Source of the DNA: Dichetophora obliterata
Taxonomy: Eukaryota; Arthropoda; Insecta; Diptera; Sciomyzidae
Length of the DNA: 64,000 bases
Assembly: GCA_963920525.1 (NCBI GenBank)
Contig: OY986435.1
Coordinates: 265,255,299 to 265,319,298, forward strand
Reading direction: 5' to 3'
In this document: positions 47,700-57,085 of the stretch, in pieces
Position numbering within the stretch: position 1 is the first letter of the stretch
Layout: every line of letters begins with the position of its first letter
Position numbers and translations under genes: made by a program
Notes under the pieces: model-generated
The model's input: only the letters and a program-made list of their open reading frames with translations
The model's database searches: none
Told to the model about the DNA's origin: nothing

Positions 47700-48957
47700 G
47701 TCCACTTTGCACCGTTTTTTGAAAAATAAGAAAAACTGTTACAACAGATACAATGTAAGTTTTATTAAACCCTAGTTTTGTCAAATTGTGTAAAATCTGC
47801 CCCAGGCTTTTCTTGGCCTGGACTAGTATTTACTAATGGAGTACGACCACCCTAATGTATAGGGTGCACCAACACATTGTTCTTGTGTCATAACTTTGGC
47901 TAAGGTTTTGCTAGAAGCTCCAGGTTTTGGGTGTTTATAAAGCTTTATGTGTAGAACACAGCTATGTACATCAATAACTCAGTTTATTTTAAGTCGACTT
48001 AAGCTATTATTTCTAATCGACACCGATATATGGATATCGTTTGTTTTTTTTTTTTTTTGTAAGTTTCTAAATATTCACATACCGACATAAAAGATGGCGC
48101 ATCTTGCATATATTTAAAATATTTTATAACAGACAATTTCAAGGACATCCGCACGATTTGTTCTAGGGGGGGACAAAGGCATATAGGAGTCTAGAATGCA
48201 CATAAAGAAAATGTAACCTATATAATTCCATTTTCTGAGATTGTTGGTACTAAATTTTTTCCTTAACAAATATTCTTAGTATTTAAGTAAATTAAATAAT
48301 GTGATGTCTCCTTTAGTCTTAAATAAAATCGCATTAATTACTATTTAGCCCCAAAGTTTTCCTCTTTCCAAATAAGAATACAAAAATTTCCCAATATTTC
48401 TTTTTTAATAATGAATAAAACTAGCAAGTTTTTTAGAACATTTTTTCCAGTTTTGGAAAAAATCTTTATAATCCTTAAAAATTAAGAATAAGAGTTGCCG
48501 CATGGACATCAACTGACTTATTTCTTTTTTCAACATGCATCAGTTCTAGCAGCATGCAAGTTACAAAAATCGATTTTGAAAACATACCTATTGTATGAAT
48601 TATTTAAAATATTTTTATTTTTATTTTCATTCAAAACGTATCAATATACATATATATAGATGTACATGTATAGATGGGTGTTGGGCTCCATTCATATTCT
48701 AAAAATATTCCAGAACCTCCCTGCAAGGCTTGATTCTAAATGGGTGGACTTCTGTTAAAAAACGTGAATTTGAAGAATTATAAAATAAATGTTTCAAATA
48801 GAGTTTCCTGTATAAATTTTAGTTATAAAAAACTTTAGACCATAAAATATTCTAATTTAAAAGCGTTTTGTTAACAAGAATTCGCTATCAGATTTTTTTA
48901 AAAATTAGTGCTTGATCTAAAATTAGCCTACTTTATTCAGAATTTCCTAATTTTTTT
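47700..48957. other. AT-rich spacer with a foldback-family fragment
   Basis: 47890-48030 matches 1935-2095 in the same orientation (TTTGGCTAAGGTTTTGCTAG, CGACTTAAGCTATTATT), a half-copy of that foldback. The rest has no recognised feature. Confidence 0.55.
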
Positions 48958-51455
48958 AAAGTGAAAACTTCTTTAGACGCGTTGAACGATTTTGGTAGAG
49001 GGTAAATCTTTGGTTTGCGTCATTGTCTTTTTCCGAGTAACTCTCGTCATCAATACAGAAAGCAAAGTTAACAAGATAGAAAACTTAAAAAACATAAGCA
49101 AGCAACCATCAATGAGTTCCTCTGCTGACGCATCGTTCTTTCCCCTCTCTTTGCTCCGCCGCGAAACATTAGCTGCATTCCCGTGGCACTAGATCAGATC
49201 AAATCTCAGTAAAACAACGTCAGTTCAACTTTATATCAATTTGTCATTTCAGTCTTGAAACAGCTGTTTTAAGAACAATAACAAAAGAAAACAACAATAC
49301 CAAAACGCCCATTGAGCGGTGAAAGGTCGAAGTAGGAAAATAAATAGTTATTTAGATTTGCCAACTATGTTCGTTTTGATAAAAAATGCTTGAAACTTGG
49401 CAGCATTTTAAGATCAGAAATAGAGCTAGAAATCGAGCTGGTTTTAATTTTTGTTTTGTGAATAAAATAGAGCCGCGCTCTAGATCAACGACCACGGGAA
49501 TTCAGCTATTGAATGTTACTGTTTTCTTAATGTATGTATATGTATAGGCTAAAATAAAAAATTTTTAAATTTTTGATATGTGCTTTTTATTTGACTGGCC
49601 TTGAAGTCTATTTAAAGCCTCCACTTGAGATCTTGCTACCAGGCAAACAAAAAACATAGCAAAGCAAAGTGCTGTTTATTTTCCGCCGCCAATTCGATTC
49701 ATCCCCTCTAACGTTGCGCAACCGATGTGATACTGCTCTTCTCTGTTCTTCGTTGTAGTAATTGTTGTAAATGTATTTGCTTGGTAATTGTTGTAAATGA
49801 ATTTTAGTTCAGCTACAGATCTACATATACATTGACAGAAAAAACAGTAAATATCCTTCATGATTTCTTTATGAAGGAACGATTTGTCAGCAGATAAACT
49901 TATTGATGGCTTGCTGCCATAGTAGAATTAGACAAGGTAGTGTTAGGGCTGAATGTGTTCTCTTTCTAAGTGGCCATAACTGTCAAACTCATCTATTTCG
50001 ATATATATGCCAATTCTTGCTTTCATATTGCATTCTCATTGCTTGCAGATTTTGTATGAAATGTCAACTTCGTTTTGACAGTTTCAGTCACCGGCTCTCC
50101 GCCCTAACACTACCTTGTTTAATTTTGCCATGCTTGCTGCATTTGCTGAGCGCATGGTAGCCAATATTCAAGAGAGTGTATTTGGTGACCAACATAAAAA
50201 CATTTGTAGTTTTATACATGTCGCCAGCATATTCTCTGACTGGGACCAATCAACCAATCAACCTCTATAATAAGTAATAGGTAGGAGTGAGATTTCGTGT
50301 TTCGACCATCGAATGTCAAGCAAAAGAAAACAAAATAGAGAACGTGTGTCACACATATTGGCCGCATTCTGAGGAGTCACCTGTTGTGAATGGATCATTT
50401 AATTGCAAAGGTTTCTCACTCAAATTTAAAAAAAAAAAAACAGTTGCCAGCTATTGACTACGCTAAAAGCAGCCAATGTGTGTGACATACGCACTTTATA
50501 TTGTTTTCTTTTGATTGAAATTGCAGCTCGTGAGAAAATAGGTAGTTGTCAAGGCTACCTTATAATAATTTTATCATGAGTCATTTGAGACTGCATCGTC
50601 CAAAATTTTTTGTTTCTTATTTCAGCTACCATGAGCCTATAGTATCTTTTTTAAAAATATAATGCAATGATTAATGACGCAAACAGTGAAAATAATGTAA
50701 ATGCAATTCAATGAAATGTATGTAAATACAAATTTTATGTATGTGTGTATTATTATGTATTTTAAGTGCATATTAATTATTTCAATAAGTTTTATTTATA
50801 TTTTTGTTTATGTTTTACCTTGTTTTTTTATATTAAAACCCATAATTTAAAATATAATGTAGTGATAAAAGATGAAAATAATGTACATTTATGATGAACC
50901 AGATGTAAGGATGAACCGAATCGGGGGCAGAAAATAAACTGCACTTTGCTTGCTATGTTTTCTGTTTCCTTGTAGCAAGATCTCAAATGCAGGCATTAAA
51001 AGAGACTTCAAGACCCATCAAAGAAATATCACATAAAAAAAAGTAAATTTATTTTATTTTTACTACAGCTCTACATATACATATAAAGAAAAAATTAAAT
51101 ATCATTTTTGAAAAATTAAATATCAAAATATCATTATGATTATTTTTCATTCAATAGTGCTCCCTGTATTTTATTTTTATATCAACAATATTCAATTTAA
51201 ATGTAATAATATAGTTTGGTGTATTTATAAAATAAAAACGCTATTTGAATAAAAAATATTTTGAAAGAAATAATCAAAGGTTGATTGGGTGAAAATATAC
51301 AATTTTTTTCCAATTACCATGAAAATTCTTATTTAGCAGTAAGGATATAAAGCAATAAAGGCTTGGTCCGTGGCAGGACAAAGTCTTCCAGGGAATACTA
51401 ATATTATACATATATGTTTTCGCTTCGGTCGGCAGTCCCCTCACTGCTATACTTT
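48958..51455 (+). repeat. Left copy of a ~2.5-kb repeat inverted around the M13 gene
   Basis: From RAAGTGAAAACTTCTTTAG (48958) to CAGTCCCCTCACTGCTATAC (51455) it matches 59153-61470 in inverted orientation, with small indels (the left copy is about 180 bp longer, including 50160-50270). The unit has no terminal inverted repeats, but T-runs abut both ends of both copies. It contains a 185-bp MITE, a hairpin around GTGTGTCACACA (50340-50500) and only short reading frames, such as the 66-codon frame at 48992-49192. Confidence 0.9.
49933..50117. repeat. 185-bp MITE with CAAGGTAGTGTTAGGGC ends
   Basis: The terminal 17-mers are perfect inverse copies, and the similarity extends a few bases outward (AATTARA). 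The matching 185-bp copy is at 60312-60496 inside the right-hand repeat, so insertion predates the duplication of the large unit. Confidence 0.75.
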
Positions 51456-51970
51456 TTTCTTTCGCTTTTGAAATAGAAGCTTTGCCCTTGCCTAGATTGC
51501 TCCAATTTTCTGAAATTTAGATGATGCAAGATTGTTAGCAATTTTATTAAGTTTACAAAAAATTAAAAAATTATCCAAATTGGATCATCTTTATAACAGA
51601 AAAACGACTTTTTTAAGCCTACTTTTGGGAAAACATTTAGTTTTTTTAAATTTATATTACTTTTTTTTCTTCTTGTGTTTAATAACTTTGAAACATAAAT
51701 TTGCTTATCGTCCAAGTTCATATGCGATATTGGTTTAAATGCCTCTTACCATCTGTTGTTCGAAGAATGATCTTCGACTAATAGGGATATCATTCCTTAT
51801 CATTCCTTAATTTCTCGTACGAATAATTTCGTAATTTCTTCCATTACATTCGTAGTATTTACTTATGGCTTCGTTTAATTTAGTATTAGTTGAGTTTAAA
51901 AAAATTTACAACCAAAATCTTTCAGCCTGGTTTATTGAACAATTACCGAATATAAGGAAATGTATGATAG

Positions 51971-52211
51971 CAAGGTGGTCGTAGTCTACTGGAAGAGTAC
52001 GTGGTCCGTAAGCTAAATCACCGTGGTTCAAACCCCAGCTCAGATAGAAGGTTTTGTTTTTCGTTATTATTTAATGTAACAAATGTATTCGTACATATAT
52101 GTATATACATTTGTTTTTGTACTAATACGAATAAAATATTTGTAATATGCACCAAACTACGTCCAATCTACGAATCCTATTAGTGCTACGAATAATATTC
52201 GTAGAATGGAC
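51971..52211 (+). mobile_element. Possible second SINE type: tRNA-like head with 3' hairpin
   Basis: 51971-52047 has GTCGTAGTCTACTGGAAGAG (A-box-like) and GTGGTTCAAACCCC (perfect B box), but no cloverleaf stems fold, so it is not a tRNA gene. About 110 bases later, GTCCAATCTACGAAT and ATTCGTAGAATGGAC (52161-52211) form a hairpin with a CTACGAATAATATTCGTAG apex. Only one copy is in the window, so the ends are uncertain. Confidence 0.5.
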
Positions 52212-53080
52212 GCAGTTTATAGTAATAATTACACACAAAATTGTTTGAGTGTAAGAATTCGTATTGAAAAGTTCCTGTGAAACAAGGGTAAATGAAATGG
52301 TATCGTAACTTATTACTGCGACGGGTACAACATACTATTTAAAAATGCATGCATGGTTTAGCTCAGCTTTATTTATAAATATGCCTTAAAAAGGTATTTT
52401 TGAGTTCTCTTCAAAATATATTAACGTATAATGTATAATGAAAATATTGTCATATTAAATCAAAAAAGCCGTAAGTTACAATAAACTCAATGTCGACTTT
52501 TTTATTGATTATTGATGCACCTTATCAAAATACAGGTTTCTGCTAAATTTTACACTCCTACAACTAAAAACGGCGTTTTTATTAAAAAAGTTCTAAAATC
52601 CCTAAGTTTGAGCACATCCTTCAATTACAATTACAATTTAGATAGTTTTTTAACTCTCCCCTAAAATTTTTTAACTGTAGATTACGGCTTTTTGATTTAA
52701 TATGAAGAAATTTTAAAAATTGTCACGGCCTATGGGGGGCAAGCGTCCCCTCCTTCTCCCACTGCAGACGCCCACGGACAATTCTAAAGCATTCCAACTT
52801 TTTAACACTTTTTATCGATACATGGCTAATTTTAATTTTTTTATCACCAAAATACAGCTAGACAAAAATTAAGGTTTAAAACTATGTCCCGGTTTATCTC
52901 GTCAAGAATTGAAGTCAATTCCTGGTCATTCCCATTTGAACTTCCTCCTCTTTCACTTTGATGTCCGCATCTTTCATTCACAAAGGTAAGTCAAGTCTTC
53001 AGGAGCATAAATCGGGACTAATTTCAATTTTCATTACGAGCAAAGAGATAATTTTGACTGGTTTTCACCACGCCTCCTTC
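52212..53080. other. 3' flank of the M13 gene
   Basis: The minus-strand 3' UTR should lie here. ATTAAA at 52836-52831 is a weak polyadenylation candidate about 245 bases after the stop. A short G/C-rich patch (52726-52780, GGGGGGCAAGCGTCCCCTCC) resembles a transposon terminus but has no partner. Confidence 0.35.
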
Positions 53081-55081
53081 TCACCACAATCGACAGCTTT
53101 TCGTTGAATACATTTTGGCATCATTCTTACACTTGAATGCACTCGCAAACTCTTCAAACAATCGCCAATTCTGACGAACACGCGCATCATGCATATCATG
53201 ATCCAAATGAAGATTTCCCAAATCTAATGTGGAAATTTTCTCCATATTGGCACATAAGAACTGTACCGAATTGACAAAAAATAACTCGGCCTCCTGCGTA
53301 TTGTGCACCATATCAAAGTACGTTTGATAGGCGAGACGCAAGCCCGAAACATCTGCCATATTCTCGGATAAAGCATCACCCTCTCCAGACAAACACTGCA
53401 GATGGGGCGTAAAGTGTTGAGCCACGGCCACGCCCAGTTGATTGTAGTTACTCTGCTTATCGTACACAATGTGAAACAAATCAAAGGCGTGAACTATTTC
53501 ATGGGCCAAAATAAAACCCAACAGTGAATATTGATAGAGTGCATCGAGGGAGCTGTCGTAGAATGGCAGCTGGAGATAGCCATAAGGTACCAAAATAACA
53601 TTTTCAAAGATCTTCACGGGAGAAGATGAACTCGCTGTCTCCGGGTCATGATGATAAAACTGATGTTCCCCAGATTTGGCGACATTTTTAAGACGCTCCA
53701 GTTGGAGCCAAGTATTGTGTCTCAAAAGTTGTAGCTGGTTGGCATAGAAGTTGGTAGAGTTAATCGAGACCTTGGCATAGTAATCATCTACAAATTGTCG
53801 GGTCAGAGGCAAGGGAATATTACCAATCTTTAGTTCCATCGAGTTAAGTTCATCCAACACAAAAGCCTGTTCGATGGCATCTAGCTGGAGATTATTTTCT
53901 GTGACGAGGTCGCCAAAGTGCTGCTTCAGTCGACCGAACATCTTTTGAAGTATCACATCGGTTGTATTACGCTCATGTTTATAGATGTATTCCTCATACA
54001 AGTAGTTCATGGCCAGCGGCATATAGCCGCGCATAAGTGAGATGCACTTCATCATCTTGCTACCTGAATTTTCTTCGTTATGGGGCAGTTGCTTGTTGAG
54101 GTGATACATGAACTTTAACATTATATAATAGGCAATAGTTTCATTGGAACTTAGTTTGAGAGTCGCATGTAAGGCATCAAAGTACTCAAAATTGAGTAGG
54201 AATGTTTGCACCACATCCGTTGAGGCATTCACCTCTCTACCTAGTATAATGCGGAAATACTTAATCCAATCTATGTCTTTGGTACGCTCCTGTAAATTCG
54301 ACAAAATTAGCTCTTTAAAGTTTTGCTCATATCTATCAGCTTTCTCAATGAGGTGATGCTGCTTCTTGGCGTCATTGATCAATGTCAGATTGCGCATACG
54401 TTGCTCCAAGTCCATTACCCGACACGTAACATTGCGACTCTCCGCCGTGGTCATACCAAAATTTTCAAAAATCTGCGCCACATCTGCTTCTAACAGCTCG
54501 TTTGAATTCTGATGTGAATGAATTTCAAGTAGATGATGACTTCCATTGAGTAAACGCACATTGATATGTTGCGTTAGGAACACACCATTCAAGCCATACC
54601 AACGTAGTTTGGCAATGGTTGTGAGCCAATTAAAATTCGACTCATCCGCCCAACTTGTATTCCAATCATCTCGAAAAATAGGCCAAGTTATGTTCAAATC
54701 GCTCTCTACTAACTTCAGAAAGGAATTAAGTGCTGGTGATTTAAGCTCTTTACAGGACTGATAATAGTGCCATAACTTCTCATAGATACCCTCAACTTGT
54801 CGATGTTCTACCAAAAGTTCCAACAGTTGTTTGCTCACTTTATAGTCAATATAGCCGGCCATATCGACATAGTGTGTGGAGTTGTAGTTTTGAACCCAAT
54901 TTCCGCAGGCATATCCAAAGAAATCCTCACATGGATCTACAGTTCGATCTATGTTCTTGTTTATATTTTGTAAGTAAAGCTCACTGATGGGCTTATTTTT
55001 GTTTCTATAAAGCGAGTGTACCAAATTTGCTGCAATAAGTAGCATCAAACTAATAAGTAGGCTCCATTTTTGTCGTAGCAT
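53081..55081 (-). CDS. Neprilysin-like M13 zinc metallopeptidase, 666 aa, intronless
   Basis: The family cleaves short extracellular peptides. Residues 1-23 form a signal peptide or anchor (LLISLMLLIAANLVHS), so the protein is secreted or held outside. The N-terminal M13 domain opens with IDRTVDPCEDFFGYACGNW (44-62). The catalytic domain has HEIVH at 527-531 (zinc ligands His527 and His531, catalytic Glu528), ENMAD at 573-577 (ligand Glu573, Asp577), His631 in the transition-state position and a C-terminal CRLW (663-666). About ten N-glycosylation sequons are present. Length is slightly under the usual 700-750. Oddities: the substrate-binding NAYY/NAFY motif that should precede VILVPYGYLQLPF is replaced (SSSSPVKIFEN), and the HExxH to ExxxD spacing is short (46 residues). 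These are traits of divergent fly neprilysin-like paralogues. It is likely active or a binding-only homologue. One uninterrupted frame; the start is the only Met with a signal sequence. Confidence 0.95.
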   Translation of the reverse strand: MLRQKWSLLISLMLLIAANLVHSLYRNKNKPISELYLQNINKNIDRTVDPCEDFFGYACGNWVQNYNSTHYVDMAGYIDYKVSKQLLELLVEHRQVEGIYEKLWHYYQSCKELKSPALNSFLKLVESDLNITWPIFRDDWNTSWADESNFNWLTTIAKLRWYGLNGVFLTQHINVRLLNGSHHLLEIHSHQNSNELLEADVAQIFENFGMTTAESRNVTCRVMDLEQRMRNLTLINDAKKQHHLIEKADRYEQNFKELILSNLQERTKDIDWIKYFRIILGREVNASTDVVQTFLLNFEYFDALHATLKLSSNETIAYYIMLKFMYHLNKQLPHNEENSGSKMMKCISLMRGYMPLAMNYLYEEYIYKHERNTTDVILQKMFGRLKQHFGDLVTENNLQLDAIEQAFVLDELNSMELKIGNIPLPLTRQFVDDYYAKVSINSTNFYANQLQLLRHNTWLQLERLKNVAKSGEHQFYHHDPETASSSSPVKIFENVILVPYGYLQLPFYDSSLDALYQYSLLGFILAHEIVHAFDLFHIVYDKQSNYNQLGVAVAQHFTPHLQCLSGEGDALSENMADVSGLRLAYQTYFDMVHNTQEAELFFVNSVQFLCANMEKISTLDLGNLHLDHDMHDARVRQNWRLFEEFASAFKCKNDAKMYSTKSCRLW

Positions 55082-55113
55082 TTCTCTAAATCCACTTTTG
55101 TTCTATCTAGCAT

Positions 55114-55197
55114 AAACTTTGTTCTATTCACTTTCACTGACAACTGATTTTATGCTTTGAGTTTGCATTTCAAACGCTGTCTTTTTCACTTATCAGC
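55114..55197 (-). promoter_or_regulatory. Putative core promoter of the M13 gene
   Basis: On the minus strand TCAGTT (55147-55142) fits the arthropod initiator, placing a start near 55145 and a 64-base leader. AGTTT at 55118-55114 lies at +28 to +32 and is one base from the DPE consensus. No TATA box at -30. AGCTGATAAG (near 55197-55188), a GATA-factor site, lies about 45 bases upstream. Motifs are short; transcription data are not available. Confidence 0.3.
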
Positions 55198-55569
55198 TTT
55201 AAGAGTTGCGCGAGTACAGCTGTTTGCCAAAGCGATTTATCGCTTTGAATAAGTTCTTTTTTATGTATAAAAAATGAGATTTTCTTTTCAAACCAAGATT
55301 GAAGGCTTATTTTTGTATTGTTATACTCGTAGCTATCGGTTCGGTTATTTTTGTTATCAGCTCTTCAGTCAAAGACTTCCATTAAACAAAGATTAAAAAA
55401 CTAAGTTTTTCTTGCATTGTATCTACATAGAAATTTCTATACTATTTTTACTCTAAAATCTTACTGTGAAGCAGTGTTGGGCAAGAATAAAAAAAAATAA
55501 ATTTTGATCATTAACATGTTTAAATAACAAGTGTTTGATAGAATTTTTATCTTCGAATGATGAATAAAT

Positions 55570-56681
55570 AAGTGCGTGAAGATAAATTCGTCAATCCGAC
55601 GCTAACTTAGCGAAGACTCAAACCAATACTTTTGGTACGCAAAAAGTTAGGCCCCTATTATGTACGTATTATGTATGCGATGGTATGCGATGTTGACTCG
55701 CTTCAACTACATTTTTTCCATATAACGTATTGCATATATTTTAATTGAACCATGTAGTTTGCTACCATCTATTAAGAATTTTCAAACGACGTAGTTCAAC
55801 TGAAATGTATGTAATAAGTTATACGAAAAAAAATTAGTTGAATCTAGTCAACTTAAGTTGAGTTGTAATACATAATAGGGGCATTAAATTCATACTTTTT
55901 GCTAAGTACGAATTTAATTTGGGGACGAAATTTCCTCCCAAAATTAAATTCGTTCTTTTTGCAAAGTACGAATTTAACTTTTGGGAGGAAATTAAATTCG
56001 TTCTTTTTGCAAACTACGAATTTAATTTTTGGGACGAAATTAAATTCGTTCAACTTGCAAAGTACGATTTTAACTTTCGAATCGAATTCAGCTTTTGACA
56101 CAATTTTGAGTGCACAATTAAGACGTTTGCGTTCATGATACAAAGTTTCAATAGAAAAATGTAAAATTCTCAAAATCTGATCGAAGAATGTTTTTGAAAT
56201 GCACATCATTGGACAGGTGATTACCCCACCTTTATAACGATATATAGCTTATAAGCGCACGATTAAGACTTTTGCCATAAATATTTTTTAAAAAGTAGTG
56301 AAACTGGCGTTCATGGTACTAAGTTTCAATAGTATTTATTTAATAATATATATATTGTTATAAAGGTGGGGTAATCACCTGTCCAATGATGTGCATTTCA
56401 AAAGCATTCTTCGATCATATTTTGAGAATTTTTGCATTTTTCAATTGAAACTTTGCACCATGAACGCAAACGTCTTAACTGTGCTCTCAAAATTGTGTCA
56501 AAAACTAAATTCGATTCGAAAGTTAAAATCGTACTTTGCAAGTTGAACGAATTTAATTTCCTCCCAAAAATTAAATTCGTAGTTTGCAAAAAGTACGATT
56601 TTAACTTTTTGCGTACCAAAAGTATTGGTTTGAGTCTTCGCTAAGTTAGCGTCGGATTGACGAATTTATCTTCACGCACTT
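55570..56681. mobile_element. Long-arm foldback with 9-bp duplication (Mutator-like?)
   Basis: The arms start AAGTGCGTGAAGATAAATTC and pair over more than 300 bp each, through CGACGCTAACTTAGCG, GTACGCAAAAAGTT, AAAATTCTCAAAAT and CATCATTGGACAGGTGATTA. A 9-bp duplication TGAATAAAT flanks the element (55561-55569 and 56682-56690). Within the left arm a ~58-bp unit (GTACGAATTTAA...GAAATTAAATTCGTTCT) is repeated about three times (55905-56060); the right arm has fewer. 9-bp duplications with long terminal repeats are typical of Mutator-like elements, but no transposase is present. Confidence 0.85.
55650..55883. mobile_element. TTA MITE nested in the foldback arm, 234 bp
   Basis: GGCCCCTATTATGTA and the inverse of TGCCCCTATTATGTA are flanked by TTA (55647-55649 and 55884-55886). 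The opposite arm of the host foldback (about 56595-56615) has the site with a single TTA, proving the insertion. Confidence 0.9.
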
Positions 56682-56929
56682 TGAATAAATATTTTTAATC
56701 ATTATTTAAAATTGAGAATAAATTTATAAATTAATATTATTTTTAACAAAGAACAAGTTGTTCTTCTTTAGAGTTCGAACTGTTAACTACATGGTTTAAG
56801 TGTGGCTCAAGAATTATTCTTTTTTCAAACATTTTGTCTGATATTTTATGAGAACGTGGAAGATTAACCACAGTTGCATAGGAGAAAAGACCAGAAAAGA
56901 CTAGTGCCGATGATGCTATTGTTGTATGG

Positions 56930-57085
56930 AAATCAAAATTGCCCATAAGCTTAGGTAAACCAAATCTAAGAATCCTTACGGGGTTTTTTACAGAACACTG
57001 CAAACTTAAATATTACCTGATGAAATTAGGCATTGAAATGGAGAGGATTGCTGTTTCTGTGAAGAAGCAGAGGAGACTTTCCAAA
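56930..57085 (+). pseudogene. C-terminal LINE fragment (zinc-knuckle region)
   Basis: Reads WKSKLPISLGKPNLRILTGF, then TEHCKLKYYLMKLGIEME, and in the next frame EDCCFCEEAEETF. The 'RILTG...GHCKLNxHLxxxG...CRxCxEExET' pattern is the post-RNase H tail of insect LINEs. It is directly followed by a different LINE (KAKGDIR, then WKLVNNILNKG), a junction between two elements. Confidence 0.6.

Larger units (their letters stand above)
45188..47700 (+). repeat. Second copy of the TGACGTCA-palindrome element, split by a MITE and a Tc1
   Basis: ACACGGATATCTTCTGAATA, AATACAATAAAATATATTA, then one unit with TCTAGAGGGTGCCATATTAA and TGTGACGTCACAT (45489), ATCAAAACGATACCTCATTTGTCAAATTATA. It resumes after the MITE at 45955 with AAGTAGTTTAGAAGTGAGAG, is interrupted by the Tc1, and ends TATACCGCTCCTTTTGCTTCG at about 47690. 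The order matches 5214-6400 but has one unit instead of five or six. Confidence 0.8.

Noticed and set aside
48992..49192. 66-codon frame repeated at 61236-61436 as a conserved small gene
   Set aside because: Both copies lie in the duplicated repeat, so their similarity reflects shared DNA ancestry; no codon-position bias is evident between the copies.
51971..52047. A functional tRNA gene
   Set aside because: The B box is good, but no acceptor or anticodon stem forms.
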